Notes: generated by a model from the sequence alone, not told the origin. Shown: positions 16,368-24,646, counted from the first letter of the stretch. The stretch: 29,465 nucleotides of DNA from Planctomycetia bacterium (GCA_005799475.1 SYGQ01000038.1:1-29465), one strand, 5' to 3'. Translations and numbers: made by a program.

Positions 16368-17330
16368 TCACCGCCGCCCGGCGGCGTCGATGCAGAGAAA
16401 CTCGAAGGCCACCTGTGCCGCAAGGAGCGCTGTGACTCCTGCGTGATCGCGCGCCGGACACACCTCGACGACATCGGCACCGACGAGCTGCGCTCCCGCG
16501 AATCGACGGACGAGGCCCAGCGCCTCGGCGCTTGAGAATCCCCCGCACACGGGCGTGCCGGTTCCGGGCGCGAACGCGGGGTCCACGCAGTCGACATCAA
16601 AGCTCATGTACATCGGCGCATCGGCAACTCGCCCGCGGAATTCGAGCACGCTCCGCTCGGCGCTAGCGAAGTCATCGATGAATCCCGACATCGGCGCGAG
16701 CGCGATGCCCTTCGAGCGCGGGTACGCGAGATCCTCAAGCGTGTTGAGCGACCCACGCACGCCAATAATCAGCGTGCGGTGTGGATCGATGCAGCCGTCC
16801 TCGATCGCGCGGCGCAAGTAAGACGCATGCCCGTAGCGCTCATCCCACACCGCGTCGACCGTGTCCGCATGCGCGTCAAAGATCACGCAGGCAAGACCCG
16901 TTGCGGGACGGCGCGCGCGCTCCCACGCCACGCGGATGTTCGCGAGTGCAATCGAGTGATCGCCGCCGAGCGCCAGAAGATGCGTCGAGTCCGCGGTGCC
17001 GAGTCCCTGCGCGAAGGCGGTCAGTGCTTCGAGATTGTCCTCGCACGAATACGGGGCGACCGGCGAATCGCCCGCGTCCGCCAACGAAAACGCTTCGGAG
17101 ATCGTCACGCCCAGTTCGAGGCTTGCGGGCTTGATGTACTGGCTCGCATCGCGAATCGCGAGAGGCCCGAACCGCGCGCCGGGGTGGTAGGTCGTCCCAC
17201 CGTCGAACGGCGCGCCATAAACGACCCAATCGGCTGGCTCAGGTGCATCCGCGAGGCGAGGCATCCGCATGAATGTGGCGATCCCAGCGAACCGCGGCTG
17301 CGTGCGTCCATTCGGGAGGTCAGTCGGCAT
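16368..17330 (-). CDS. Agmatinase-family ureohydrolase
   Basis: A protein of 320 residues with the arginase/agmatinase fold and a complete two-metal site: LALGGDHSIAL, VIFDAHADTVD and SFDVDCVDPAFAPGTGTP. The N-terminal segment RFAGIATFMRMPRL and the stretch GARFGPLAIRDAS place it with the SpeB branch (agmatinase, guanidinobutyrase, guanidinopropionase, guanidine hydrolase) rather than true arginase. Any of these would release urea from a guanidino compound. Two ureohydrolases of different branches occur within 5.5 kb. ATG 17330 has TATGCT eight bases upstream and no Shine-Dalgarno. The stop is 12 bp from the convergent folE stop. Confidence 0.88.
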   Translation of the reverse strand: MPTDLPNGRTQPRFAGIATFMRMPRLADAPEPADWVVYGAPFDGGTTYHPGARFGPLAIRDASQYIKPASLELGVTISEAFSLADAGDSPVAPYSCEDNLEALTAFAQGLGTADSTHLLALGGDHSIALANIRVAWERARRPATGLACVIFDAHADTVDAVWDERYGHASYLRRAIEDGCIDPHRTLIIGVRGSLNTLEDLAYPRSKGIALAPMSGFIDDFASAERSVLEFRGRVADAPMYMSFDVDCVDPAFAPGTGTPVCGGFSSAEALGLVRRFAGAQLVGADVVEVCPARDHAGVTALLAAQVAFEFLCIDAAGRR

Positions 17331-17338
17331 CGGCTCGC

Positions 17339-17344
17339 AGCATA
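17339..17344 (-). promoter_or_regulatory. Candidate -10 (TATGCT) of the agmatinase-family gene
   Basis: TATGCT on the minus strand ends eight bases before ATG 17330. No -35 is recognisable and no Shine-Dalgarno sequence is present, again suggesting a leaderless mRNA. Confidence 0.45.
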
Positions 17345-17783
17345 GAGCTGATCCGGTTCGACCGAGCCTTCCACCCGAGTTCGCAAGCCGCTTCCTCCGA
17401 TCCCCACGCCCCTTGCTTCACTGTTCATTGGGAGGTCCCGAGAACCCCACCCACAGGCAGCGCACCCAACGACTCGGTGGTGTTTCCAACCGCGCGAGCC
17501 GCTCACAGGTGACCACCTCGACGCTCGCCTTGCACTCCTGCTTCGGATCGGACCAGTCTGGCTCAGGTTGAGCCACCGAAACAGCGGTGCGTGGCGCGCC
17601 ACGGCAACATCCGCGAACGGGCTCACTATGAGAAATGCACGCGGTTGCCCAGGCGCCATCGACGACTTCGCCCCCCCCACCCACGCCACGCACATGGATC
17701 CACGCACTTCTCGCGCCTGGACCGTCGATGCGACGAACGCCACCGCGCGTGCGATTGGCATCCTCACGCTCAGCACCACCGTG
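17345..17783. other. Gene-free stretch, probably decayed sequence
   Basis: About 440 bp upstream of the agmatinase-family gene. Open frames cross it on both strands, but none has a recognisable motif or a supported start. The stretch is next to an inverted repeat and two pseudogenes, so it is most easily read as part of the same decayed accessory segment. I see no RNA gene or terminator in it. Confidence 0.4.
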
Positions 17784-17824
17784 ATGGGACAAAACGGTCC
17801 CACGCCGGGACCGTTCTGTCCCAT
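17784..17824. repeat. 18-bp inverted repeat (REP-like hairpin)
   Basis: Left arm ATGGGACAAAACGGTCCC (17784-17801), five-base loop ACGCC, right arm GGGACCGTTCTGTCCCAT (17807-17824). The arms pair over 18 positions with one mismatch. No T-run follows on either strand, so it is not a standard intrinsic terminator. Its shape recalls REP-type palindromes mobilised by TnpA-REP transposases, or a degraded element end. It sits directly upstream of the HEPN pseudogene and may have replaced that gene's 5' end. Confidence 0.7.
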
Positions 17825-17843
17825 TGTGCGCGATCGCGTGCGC

Positions 17844-18115
17844 GTGTCACTCACTGAGAGCGAACTCCGCAGTGATGCCAGATCCAGCGCATTCAGTTCA
17901 CCTTCGAAGTCGAGTGGAAGATCCTCAAGCGCTCCCTTGAACAACAGGGGCATGAGGGCGATGGACCACGCCCAAGACTCAGGAGCGCACTTGCTGAGAG
18001 GCTCATCCCGACCGTCGACGAAGCCGCCTGCTGACTGCCGATGTTTGAGGAACGCAACCTCACACGCCACGCCTACGACGAAGCCCTTGCCAGCCAAGTC
18101 GACGGATGCATCGTC
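17844..18115 (+). pseudogene. Degraded HEPN protein (HI0074-type nucleotidyltransferase substrate-binding)
   Basis: Translated pieces match the HEPN partner of HEPN/MNT pairs. SLTESELRSDA is in one frame (17847-17879), then IQRIQFTFEVEWKILKRSLE in another (from 17882), corresponding to the family's IQRFEFTFELAWKLLK. After an in-frame TGA at 18032-18034, the same frame continues as LPMFEERNLTRHAYDEALA, the family's MLEDRNLTSHTYDE. The TGA stands where the family usually has a Trp, so it is probably a TGG-to-TGA change. At least one frameshift (near 17880) and one nonsense change are present. The normal N-terminus is missing; the 18-bp inverted repeat lies where it should be. HEPN proteins of this type act as RNase toxins or as partners of a minimal nucleotidyltransferase. 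Confidence 0.7.
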
Positions 18116-18142
18116 CGGGACGACACGCCTCTCCTACGCGGC

Positions 18143-18426
18143 ATGGCGAACAGCCTTGGCCGACTCCCCTGCGTCCGCGAAGTTTGCTCTTTGGATCCCC
18201 TGCGACGGGGTGCGCCCGCCGCGCGTCGGACATAGATCTTGCGACCTCGGCTCCGATGCCACGGCCGATCAGCGGCGAGAACCTAGCGACGCGCTCGAGG
18301 AGACCCCACCATCATCTACGAGTTCGACATCGTCCGCGTGGAGCCCATTCACAACTCCGTGTCGTCGAGAAGATCAGGCGCGAAGGGGTTCCCATCTGTC
18401 CGGAGCCGAGCCCACGCACTCCCTAG
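18143..18426 (+). pseudogene. Degraded MNT-type minimal nucleotidyltransferase (HI0073-type)
   Basis: Pieces in different frames line up with the minimal nucleotidyltransferase antitoxin of HEPN/MNT pairs. SLGRLPCVREV is in one frame; after a one-base loss near 18184, LFGSPATGCARRASDIDLAT follows, carrying the Gly-Ser and Asp-x-Asp motif of the polymerase-beta fold. Then IIYEFDIVRVEPIHNS appears in another frame, and VVEKIRREGVPICPEP in the previous one, as in the family's C-terminus. At least three frame changes are needed. The final TAG (18424-18426) overlaps the astD stop in CTAG, the same convergent end used by intact pairs elsewhere in the window, which supports this having been a gene. 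Same strand and order (HEPN then MNT) as HI0074/HI0073. Confidence 0.7.
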
Positions 18427-19943
18427 AACGGCCTCATTCCTTCAGGGAACGCGACTTCGCCGGACGATTCGAGGAGGTGCGCAATCGGCGCGGCACATGA
18501 GTCAATCGAGAGTGCGCCCGCCGGGCGGAGATTCCCCGAGCGCCCCAAGCCGCCAAAGGGCAACCTGCTGCTGGCGCCGACGGTCGCGACATTCCAGTTG
18601 ACGCATCCGGCGCGCAACCTTGGCGCGATCGCGTGCCATCGCTCACGACTGGCTGTGTACACCGACGCGGCGAGACCGTACGCAGTCGCGTTCGCCTGCT
18701 CGATCGCCGCTTCCACAGAGTCGACGACGGCGATCTGGACGACGGGCCCAAACACTTCTTCGTCAGTGTGCCGATCGAATGATCCCACCTGAATGACCCC
18801 CGGCGAAAGAAACCATCCCTCGCGATCGATCGCTCGCGCCTCAAGCAACAATTGTCCGGCGCGATCGACGCTTCGCGCCTGAAAGTCGAGGACGCGCTGC
18901 CGCGCCGACTCGGAGATGAGCGGACCCATGAACACGGGGTCGGCGCTGTTGCCCGGGCCGATCGAGAGTGCCCCGGCACCTCGGCAGAACAGCGAGATGA
19001 ACTCGCCGGCAATCCCCTGGTGAACGATGATTCGGCGCGTGCAGGTGCACCGCTGCCCCGCCGTCGCGAACGCGCTCCGCAGGCACTCGACAACCGCCTG
19101 CGTCATGTGACAGTCATCGAGCACGATCGATGGATTGCTGCCGCCCATTTCGAGAGCGATCATCCGGCCGGGTCGGTCGAGGTTCGCGGCAAGGATGCTC
19201 CGCCCCACACCCCACGATCCCGTGAAGAGGATCCCGTCGAGGCCGTCGTGCGACACGAGCGCGGAAGCGATCGCGGCTCCTCCATGCACCACATTGAAAA
19301 CCCCTGCGGGAATCCCCGCGTCCTCGGCGAGCTCGGCGAGAAACTGGCCCACCGCAGGCGCGCGCTCACTGGGCTTGAAGACGATGGTGTTTCCCGCAAG
19401 GAGCGCGGGCACGATGTGACCGTTGGGTAGGTGCGCGGGAAAGTTGAAAGGACCAAGCACCGCCACAACGCCGTACGGCGCAAACTCGCACACTCCGCGC
19501 CGTGTAGGTGAGAGTTCACACTCCCAACCGGCGACGCGAGAGGCGACCTGCGTGTCGAGCGTGATGGTGACCTTCTCAGCGACTGCCTTCGCTTCGGCGC
19601 GGGACTCTGAGAGCGTCTTTCCCGTTTCGAGTGTGATGAGTTGCGCGAGCTGGTCCGCCCTCGCCAGCGCTGCCTCGCGCCATGCTTCGAGCGCGAACGC
19701 CCGACCCGCGCTGCCGACGGCCCGCCACCGTGCGAGTGAGTTGCGCGCGGCATCGACGGCCGCATCGATATGCACGCGCGGCGCGCGGGCGCTCCACACT
19801 GCCGTCGAGGGCCGCGCAGGATCTAGGCTGGTGATGTCGTCGCCGTCGACGGCGGCACCGGGCGCACTCAACAGAACCGAACGGCCACGGATGAAGTTCG
19901 CAGGTGTCCCGCGCAGCAACCCCCGCTCGTGCGCGGCGTTCAC
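18423..19943 (-). CDS. astD: N-succinylglutamate 5-semialdehyde dehydrogenase
   Basis: NAD-dependent aldehyde dehydrogenase that oxidises N-succinylglutamate semialdehyde to N-succinylglutamate in the arginine succinyltransferase pathway. The 506 residues are close to the usual 490. Visible features: GVVAVLGPFNFPAHLPNGH, FKPSERAP, FTGSWGVGRSI (NAD site), LEMGGSNPSIVLDD (catalytic Glu), and TAGQRCTCTRR with the catalytic Cys299. The GQRCTC context and HLPNGHIVPALLAGN are typical of AstD rather than other aldehyde dehydrogenases. ATG 19943 overlaps the astA stop as ATGA. It is the last gene of the operon, and its TAG shares CTAG with the MNT pseudogene, leaving no room for an intrinsic terminator. 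Confidence 0.92.
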   Translation of the reverse strand: MNAAHERGLLRGTPANFIRGRSVLLSAPGAAVDGDDITSLDPARPSTAVWSARAPRVHIDAAVDAARNSLARWRAVGSAGRAFALEAWREAALARADQLAQLITLETGKTLSESRAEAKAVAEKVTITLDTQVASRVAGWECELSPTRRGVCEFAPYGVVAVLGPFNFPAHLPNGHIVPALLAGNTIVFKPSERAPAVGQFLAELAEDAGIPAGVFNVVHGGAAIASALVSHDGLDGILFTGSWGVGRSILAANLDRPGRMIALEMGGSNPSIVLDDCHMTQAVVECLRSAFATAGQRCTCTRRIIVHQGIAGEFISLFCRGAGALSIGPGNSADPVFMGPLISESARQRVLDFQARSVDRAGQLLLEARAIDREGWFLSPGVIQVGSFDRHTDEEVFGPVVQIAVVDSVEAAIEQANATAYGLAASVYTASRERWHAIAPRLRAGCVNWNVATVGASSRLPFGGLGRSGNLRPAGALSIDSCAAPIAHLLESSGEVAFPEGMRPF

Positions 19944-21031
19944 TGCGCGCTCCGCGCCCGCCCTGACGCGCGCTTGGCGCGCGAAGCCAAGAGCGGCGCG
20001 GCCTCGCCGCGGCCGTCGAAGGCATTGAGTCCGATCGCGTCGCCAACCGAGGCGCCGAGCACCTCGATCGTCCGCTCAGGAAGCCGCACGGCGCCGCCCT
20101 TGACCGCGTACTCGCTGCGCAAAGCCCGGAATCCAAGCGCTGCGTGCGCGCTCACGATGCCCCGCGGAGCCGACGCGCTCTCGCGCAGTTGGCCGCCAAG
20201 GGGCAGCGATGCGGAGTGGCGCACGAGTGGGATCTCGTCGCGTGCGGCTTCGAGGTACGGGCCGCCGTCGAATGGATCCACGCTGTCCTGTGCGGCGAAT
20301 CCAAGTCGTTCGAGCATGCGCAGTGCGGGCAGTGTCTCGTCGCCGACCTTTCCGACGAGCTGCCGCGCTTCGGGGGGCAAGAGCGATGTGTAGATCTCGA
20401 TTTGTGGAAAGAGCCCGAGGATGAACTCCTTGGACCGCTGGCAGAAGGCATCGGCTTCTGTGTATGAGAGATTGATGAACCTCCGACCGAGGTAATCCCA
20501 CAGCGACGAGCGACTATCGGGCGTGAGCGCGCCCATCATCTCCGCCAGCACGCGCCGGTCGAACCAGCGGCGGTGCAGTCCAATGAACTGGAATCGCACG
20601 TACGAGAGAAGCGACCCGAGTTTCTGCGGGTGACCGCGGTACCCGGGAGCCAGAATCAATCCCCCGATCTCGCTCGGACCGCTTTCGTCGGTCGAGAGTT
20701 GAATCGTGACATGCACTTGCCCCGTGCTCAGGTCCTTGCTGTAGTGCTCGCGCCGCCTCGTGCGGAAGAAGAGGTGCGGATGCCCCGGCCACGAGATGCA
20801 CGAGTAGAGCGAACTGGTGCCGACGACCGAGTTGGTCGCGATGTCCTCGAGTACGAACACGAACTCGCGACCTCGAGACTCCTTCACCTGACCGGCGAAG
20901 GCCCGGCGACTTCGGTCGACCTTGGTGGCCAGCGCGTCGCGGTCCTGCGGAAGATTGAAGGAGTGCACGAGCCGCGACAACTTGAGAAGTTGCGGGATGT
21001 CCTCGCCTCGCGCCTCTCGGATCAGGAACAT
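19940..21031 (-). CDS. astA: Arginine/ornithine N-succinyltransferase
   Basis: Transfers succinyl from succinyl-CoA to the alpha-amino group of arginine (or, in AruF/AruG-type enzymes, ornithine). The 363 residues begin MFLIREARGEDIPQLLKLSR and contain family segments VVGTSSLYSCIS, YRGHPQKLGSLLSYVRF, AEMMGALTPDSRSSLWDYLG, FINLSYTEADAFCQRSKEFI and ALRMLERLGF. This is a GNAT-like fold. The start is fixed by TGATG: the aminotransferase stop and this ATG share one base (21031). The open frame upstream to 21160 is inside the neighbour. The C-terminal 25 residues are Ala/Arg-rich and not conserved in the family as I know it. Confidence 0.92.
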   Translation of the reverse strand: MFLIREARGEDIPQLLKLSRLVHSFNLPQDRDALATKVDRSRRAFAGQVKESRGREFVFVLEDIATNSVVGTSSLYSCISWPGHPHLFFRTRRREHYSKDLSTGQVHVTIQLSTDESGPSEIGGLILAPGYRGHPQKLGSLLSYVRFQFIGLHRRWFDRRVLAEMMGALTPDSRSSLWDYLGRRFINLSYTEADAFCQRSKEFILGLFPQIEIYTSLLPPEARQLVGKVGDETLPALRMLERLGFAAQDSVDPFDGGPYLEAARDEIPLVRHSASLPLGGQLRESASAPRGIVSAHAALGFRALRSEYAVKGGAVRLPERTIEVLGASVGDAIGLNAFDGRGEAAPLLASRAKRASGRARSAQ

Positions 21032-22494
21032 CAGTTCGCCTCCTCGGCAAGGGTGCGAGCGAGCGAGCGCTCGACGACGGCGAAGACGGCTTTCATTTGT
21101 GCGGGCTCCATCACGCCGATGGCCGGAAGGAATCGGACATGGAACGGACCGTGGCCGCATCCGAGCGCGATCACTCCCTCATCGAAGAGCACATTGAGCA
21201 GTCGGCCGATGCGTTCTTTGCTTCCGCCAAGCGGCGTAAACCGCATCATGCCCCCGACGCCACCAACGAGTGACTCGACGAGACGGCCGCGTGGATCGCG
21301 CACGGCGGGGAAGAACTCCGGCCGCCGCGACACGAGGGCGTCGGCCTCGCGTCGGAACGCCGCGTGCAGCCTCTCGACCTTTCCGTCCTTTCCGTAGTAC
21401 CCGCCATCGCGCATGATCTCCAGAGCGCGGCGACCGACATGGAACGCGCTTGTCGATGCCATGAAGGTGCCCGCGAGGAGACCCGGCTTCGGATTGAACT
21501 TCTCGGTGAAGAGACACGCACAGACCTGCGCCATCTTTCCAACGGTGCAGACATCGACGAACTCACCAAGGCCCAGCCCTTCGAACGCGAACGGCTCGGT
21601 CGTGCGGCCAAATGTCTGGATTTCGTCGACCCACACTGGAATGCCCGCGTCGCGGCAGGTCTTCATGAGTGCCGCGAGGTGCGATCGCGGCGCCACATTG
21701 AATCCGCCCTCGCCCTGGATGAGCTCCATCACGAAGCACGAATGCTGCTTGGGGTAGCGCGCGATGAGGGCTCGCAACTGTGCGACCGACCGATCGGTCG
21801 ACACCGCACCATCGAGCGCGTCGTAGAAGGGCATGTAGTCGACGAGCACATTCAGCGCGAGCCCCTGCCGATACGCCGGCGTGTCGCCGATCTGCGCCAT
21901 CGTGGTGGAGCGGCCCATGAAGCAGTCTTCGAAGGCGATGACGCGCGGCGCCGCGTTGGTGTGCTGCTGGCAGACCTTCAGTGCGGCCTCGTTCACCATG
22001 CAGCCTGAGTTGGCGACGAAGCAGTGCCGCAGCGCGCTCGTACGCGATGCCTGCGTGACGAGTATCTCAGCGATGGCGAGGACATCCGCGTTGTGCTGAA
22101 TGTGCCCGGTCATGCAGATGTCCGAGAGAGCACCGTCGAGCGCGGCCTCAATCATGCGCGTATCGGAGTGGCCGAACATATGCACGCCGATCCCGTTGAT
22201 CATGTCCCACTTGACGCTGCCGTCGGCGAGTTTCACGAGCGATCCGTTGCCGAGCCCTGCACCCACATACGGGTAGAGCGTCGCGCGGCCTCGCAGTTGC
22301 GCATTGCGGGCATGCCACGCGGCAACTTCACCCGCGCGATCGGCGTCGGGGGGCAGCACCTGGGTGATCGTCGATTGGAGCGCCGACACACGCGCGACGA
22401 TGTCGGCAATGGCGGCGCGAATCGCTGGATCCGCCGCCGGAAGCGGCAGATGCGACAGCGCCTCGGCGCGCGTGACAGGAGTCGTCGCGCTCAT
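21031..22494 (-). CDS. Class III PLP-dependent aminotransferase (AstC-like role)
   Basis: A protein of 487 residues, longer than AstC/ArgD (about 400). Class III features: YPYVGAGLGNGSLVKLADG, FVANSGCMVNEAALKVCQQH, FVMELIQGEGGFNVAP, WVDEIQTFGRT with the PLP-ring Asp, and the PLP lysine in VGKMAQVC (Lys320). GKMAQVC is closer in style to lysine-epsilon aminotransferases than to AstC. Between M20 peptidase and AstA in an overlapping operon, its likely job is removing the delta-amino group of N-succinylornithine. Other omega-amino donors such as lysine or 4-aminobutyrate remain possible. ATG 22494 overlaps the M20 stop as ATGA; in-frame starts at 22503 and 22524 are less favoured. Confidence 0.8.
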   Translation of the reverse strand: MSATTPVTRAEALSHLPLPAADPAIRAAIADIVARVSALQSTITQVLPPDADRAGEVAAWHARNAQLRGRATLYPYVGAGLGNGSLVKLADGSVKWDMINGIGVHMFGHSDTRMIEAALDGALSDICMTGHIQHNADVLAIAEILVTQASRTSALRHCFVANSGCMVNEAALKVCQQHTNAAPRVIAFEDCFMGRSTTMAQIGDTPAYRQGLALNVLVDYMPFYDALDGAVSTDRSVAQLRALIARYPKQHSCFVMELIQGEGGFNVAPRSHLAALMKTCRDAGIPVWVDEIQTFGRTTEPFAFEGLGLGEFVDVCTVGKMAQVCACLFTEKFNPKPGLLAGTFMASTSAFHVGRRALEIMRDGGYYGKDGKVERLHAAFRREADALVSRRPEFFPAVRDPRGRLVESLVGGVGGMMRFTPLGGSKERIGRLLNVLFDEGVIALGCGHGPFHVRFLPAIGVMEPAQMKAVFAVVERSLARTLAEEAN

Positions 22495-23708
22495 GGTGCC
22501 CATGGTACGGAGCCTCGCCCCCACAACCGAGTGAGAAGGAGTGCCATCACCGACGCACGCTCCACCAGGCTCGCCTCAATGACGAACTCGTCGGTGCGGT
22601 GCATGTTGCCGCCGCGAGGGCCGAGCCCATCGAGGCACGGAAGTCCTGCGGCCTGCATGGTGTTGGCATCGCTGACGCCGCCGGAAGTTGCGCAGCCGAC
22701 CGTCAGGCCGAGATCGCCAGCGGCACTGCGAGCCACGGCCGCGATCGCTTCGACCTCGGCCGTTGCGGGTTTGGCCGGACGGTTGTGAACGACACGAACA
22801 CGCAGTCGTGGCAGGTCACTGTCGCCGCCGAGTTCCACGGACTTGAAGAGGGCATCGAGTTCATCGCGCTGGGTCTGTGTGCGGTAGCGCGCGTTCCCCC
22901 ACGCGGCCGCATGACCGGGCACGATGTTGGTCGCCGCTCCGCCTTCAAGGGGACCGACATTGAGTGTCCTTCCCGAAGCTGGATCCGAGTGCGAAAGGAG
23001 TCGAGTCACCGCCGCGCACAATGGGCCGACCGCAGACACTCCGCTCGCGGCGTCTCTTCCCGCATGCGCCTCGCGCCCGTAGGCATCGACGCGGAACTGG
23101 ACGCTGCCAGCACGGCCAGTGACAAAGTCGCCTGCGCCGTAGGCGGGTTCCATCACGAGACCGATGTCGTGCTCCTCCGCCAACGCCTGCAGCGCGCGCT
23201 CGCTGCGGAAACTGCCGGTTTCCTCGTCGGCGTTGAGCACCATCGACCACGGTCCACTTGCATTCGCTGCCGCGACGGTCTCGAGGGCGTGAAGCGCCAC
23301 GACGAGACCCCCCTTCATGTCGATGGCACCTGGGCCTCTCAATGACCCGTCGCCGACAGTGACAAGTTCGCGGAAGGCTGCGTTGGGATCGTGCACAGTG
23401 TCGAGATGTCCCGACACAAGAACGCGCAGGCCAGCCTGCCGCACCGACGAAGCAATCAGCGTCTCGCACGCGTCGGCACCGACAGGGCCCTCGCGCAACC
23501 AGTCCGGTCGGGCGCCTCCGGGGCGCCGCGAGAGCGTGGCGCCGATGGCGGACAGCCGCGCTCCCATCCAGGACCGCGCGCGTTCGAGTCCCTCGGCGCA
23601 GCCATGACCCGTCGGCATCGCGACCAACTCCGCCAGATCCGCGCGAATGGCGGCGGACCGGGCGCCCATCGCTGCCACAATGTCCCGCTCGTTCGCCGAG
23701 AGCGTCAC
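22491..23708 (-). CDS. M20-family metallopeptidase, carboxypeptidase G2-like
   Basis: A protein of 405 residues with a two-zinc site: GHLDTVHD, GPGAIDMKGG (bridging Asp), NADEETGS (catalytic Glu and ligand Glu), MEPAYGAGDFV and GNMHRTDEFV (last His). A dimerisation domain lies between (VDAYGREAHAGRDAASGVSA). The pattern matches glutamate carboxypeptidase (CPG2), which releases glutamate from N-acyl-glutamates. In this operon that suggests hydrolysis of N-succinylglutamate to succinate and glutamate, the step AstE does elsewhere. Position next to dapF makes a DapE role (also M20) an alternative, but the sequence looks more like CPG2. The start is GTG 23708, overlapping the dapF stop as GTGA; an upstream in-frame start at 23741 would overlap dapF by 37 bp. 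Confidence 0.85.
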   Translation of the reverse strand: MTLSANERDIVAAMGARSAAIRADLAELVAMPTGHGCAEGLERARSWMGARLSAIGATLSRRPGGARPDWLREGPVGADACETLIASSVRQAGLRVLVSGHLDTVHDPNAAFRELVTVGDGSLRGPGAIDMKGGLVVALHALETVAAANASGPWSMVLNADEETGSFRSERALQALAEEHDIGLVMEPAYGAGDFVTGRAGSVQFRVDAYGREAHAGRDAASGVSAVGPLCAAVTRLLSHSDPASGRTLNVGPLEGGAATNIVPGHAAAWGNARYRTQTQRDELDALFKSVELGGDSDLPRLRVRVVHNRPAKPATAEVEAIAAVARSAAGDLGLTVGCATSGGVSDANTMQAAGLPCLDGLGPRGGNMHRTDEFVIEASLVERASVMALLLTRLWGRGSVPWAP

Positions 23709-24646
23709 AGCCCAGCTCCCGCACTCACCCGCGCTGGCCACTCGCCGTCAAAGACATGTGTGGCTGGACCGGTCATGAAGACGGATCCATGTGGTTCGGG
23801 CCAACTCAGCTCGAGCGCCCCGCCGGGAAGGTGCGCGACGAGTCGGCGCTCGGTGTGTCCCTCGAGGACGCCTGCGACGCAGACGGCACTCGCGCCGGTT
23901 CCGCACGCCTGCGTCGCGCCCGATCCGCGTTCCCACGTCTTGACGCGCACTTCACTCGCCGAGAGCTTCTGCACGAAATGGACATTGATTCGTTCGGGGA
24001 ACCATTCGTGCCGCTCGATCGCGGCACCGGCCGCGGCCATCGGAACCGCGCCGAGGGAGTCGACCCAAAACACCGCGTGCGGATTCCCCATCGAAACAAG
24101 TGTGATCGTCGGCGCGAGGCCGGCAGGCTCGATCCACTCCGTGTCCACCACGGATCCGTGCGCGCGCAGCGCGGCGTCCCAGTCGGGCGTGGAGAACAAT
24201 CGCGCGATGACCTCATCTCCGGCGGCCACGCCTGGGATTTCTGCGGGAAGGCCGCGCGCGGCGAGTTGCGGCACACCCATGTCGACTTCGACGCTCGCGA
24301 CGAAGCCGTCATCGCCGCGTTCCCAGCGCGCCGCGAGAACCCCGCGCCGAGTTTCGATGCGCAGTGGGTTTGCTGTGGCGAGCGCGCGATCAATCACATA
24401 CTTCGCGACACAGCGGATCCCGTTGCCGCACATCTGCGCCTCGCTGCCATCGGCGTTGAAGATCCGCATCTCGACATGGGCACCGTGCGCGCGGGAGGGT
24501 CCGATGAGGATGAGTCCGTCGGCGCCGATCCCCCGCGAGCGGTCGCTCACTTCGCGTGCCAGCGATGCCGGGTCGTCGATGCGTTCGCGCGCGGTATCGA
24601 CATAGATGTAGTCATTCCCGAGACCGTGCATCTTGGCGAATCTCAT
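23705..24646 (-). CDS. dapF: Diaminopimelate epimerase
   Basis: Converts LL- to meso-diaminopimelate without cofactor, for lysine and peptidoglycan. The 313 residues begin MRFAKMHGLGNDYIYVD and carry both catalytic cysteines: Cys73 in AQMCGNGIRC and Cys248 in QACGTGASA. Other family segments are SMGNPHAVF, ERINVHFVQ and VKTWERGSGATQ. ATG 24646 overlaps the lipoprotein stop as ATGA. The somewhat long middle (about residues 125-165) exceeds the 275 residues usual in proteobacteria. It is unusual for dapF to sit in one transcription unit with succinyltransferase-pathway genes. Confidence 0.95.
   Translation of the reverse strand: MRFAKMHGLGNDYIYVDTARERIDDPASLAREVSDRSRGIGADGLILIGPSRAHGAHVEMRIFNADGSEAQMCGNGIRCVAKYVIDRALATANPLRIETRRGVLAARWERGDDGFVASVEVDMGVPQLAARGLPAEIPGVAAGDEVIARLFSTPDWDAALRAHGSVVDTEWIEPAGLAPTITLVSMGNPHAVFWVDSLGAVPMAAAGAAIERHEWFPERINVHFVQKLSASEVRVKTWERGSGATQACGTGASAVCVAGVLEGHTERRLVAHLPGGALELSWPEPHGSVFMTGPATHVFDGEWPARVSAGAGL

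Noticed and set aside
17105..18097. Minus-strand open frame of 330 codons
   Set aside because: It overlaps the agmatinase-like coding region out of frame and translates the palindrome; no motif or start signal.
17568..18500. Plus-strand open frame of 310 codons over the gene-free region
   Set aside because: It crosses the inverted repeat, changes relation to the HEPN/MNT fragments and runs into astD antisense; no consistent family similarity in this frame.
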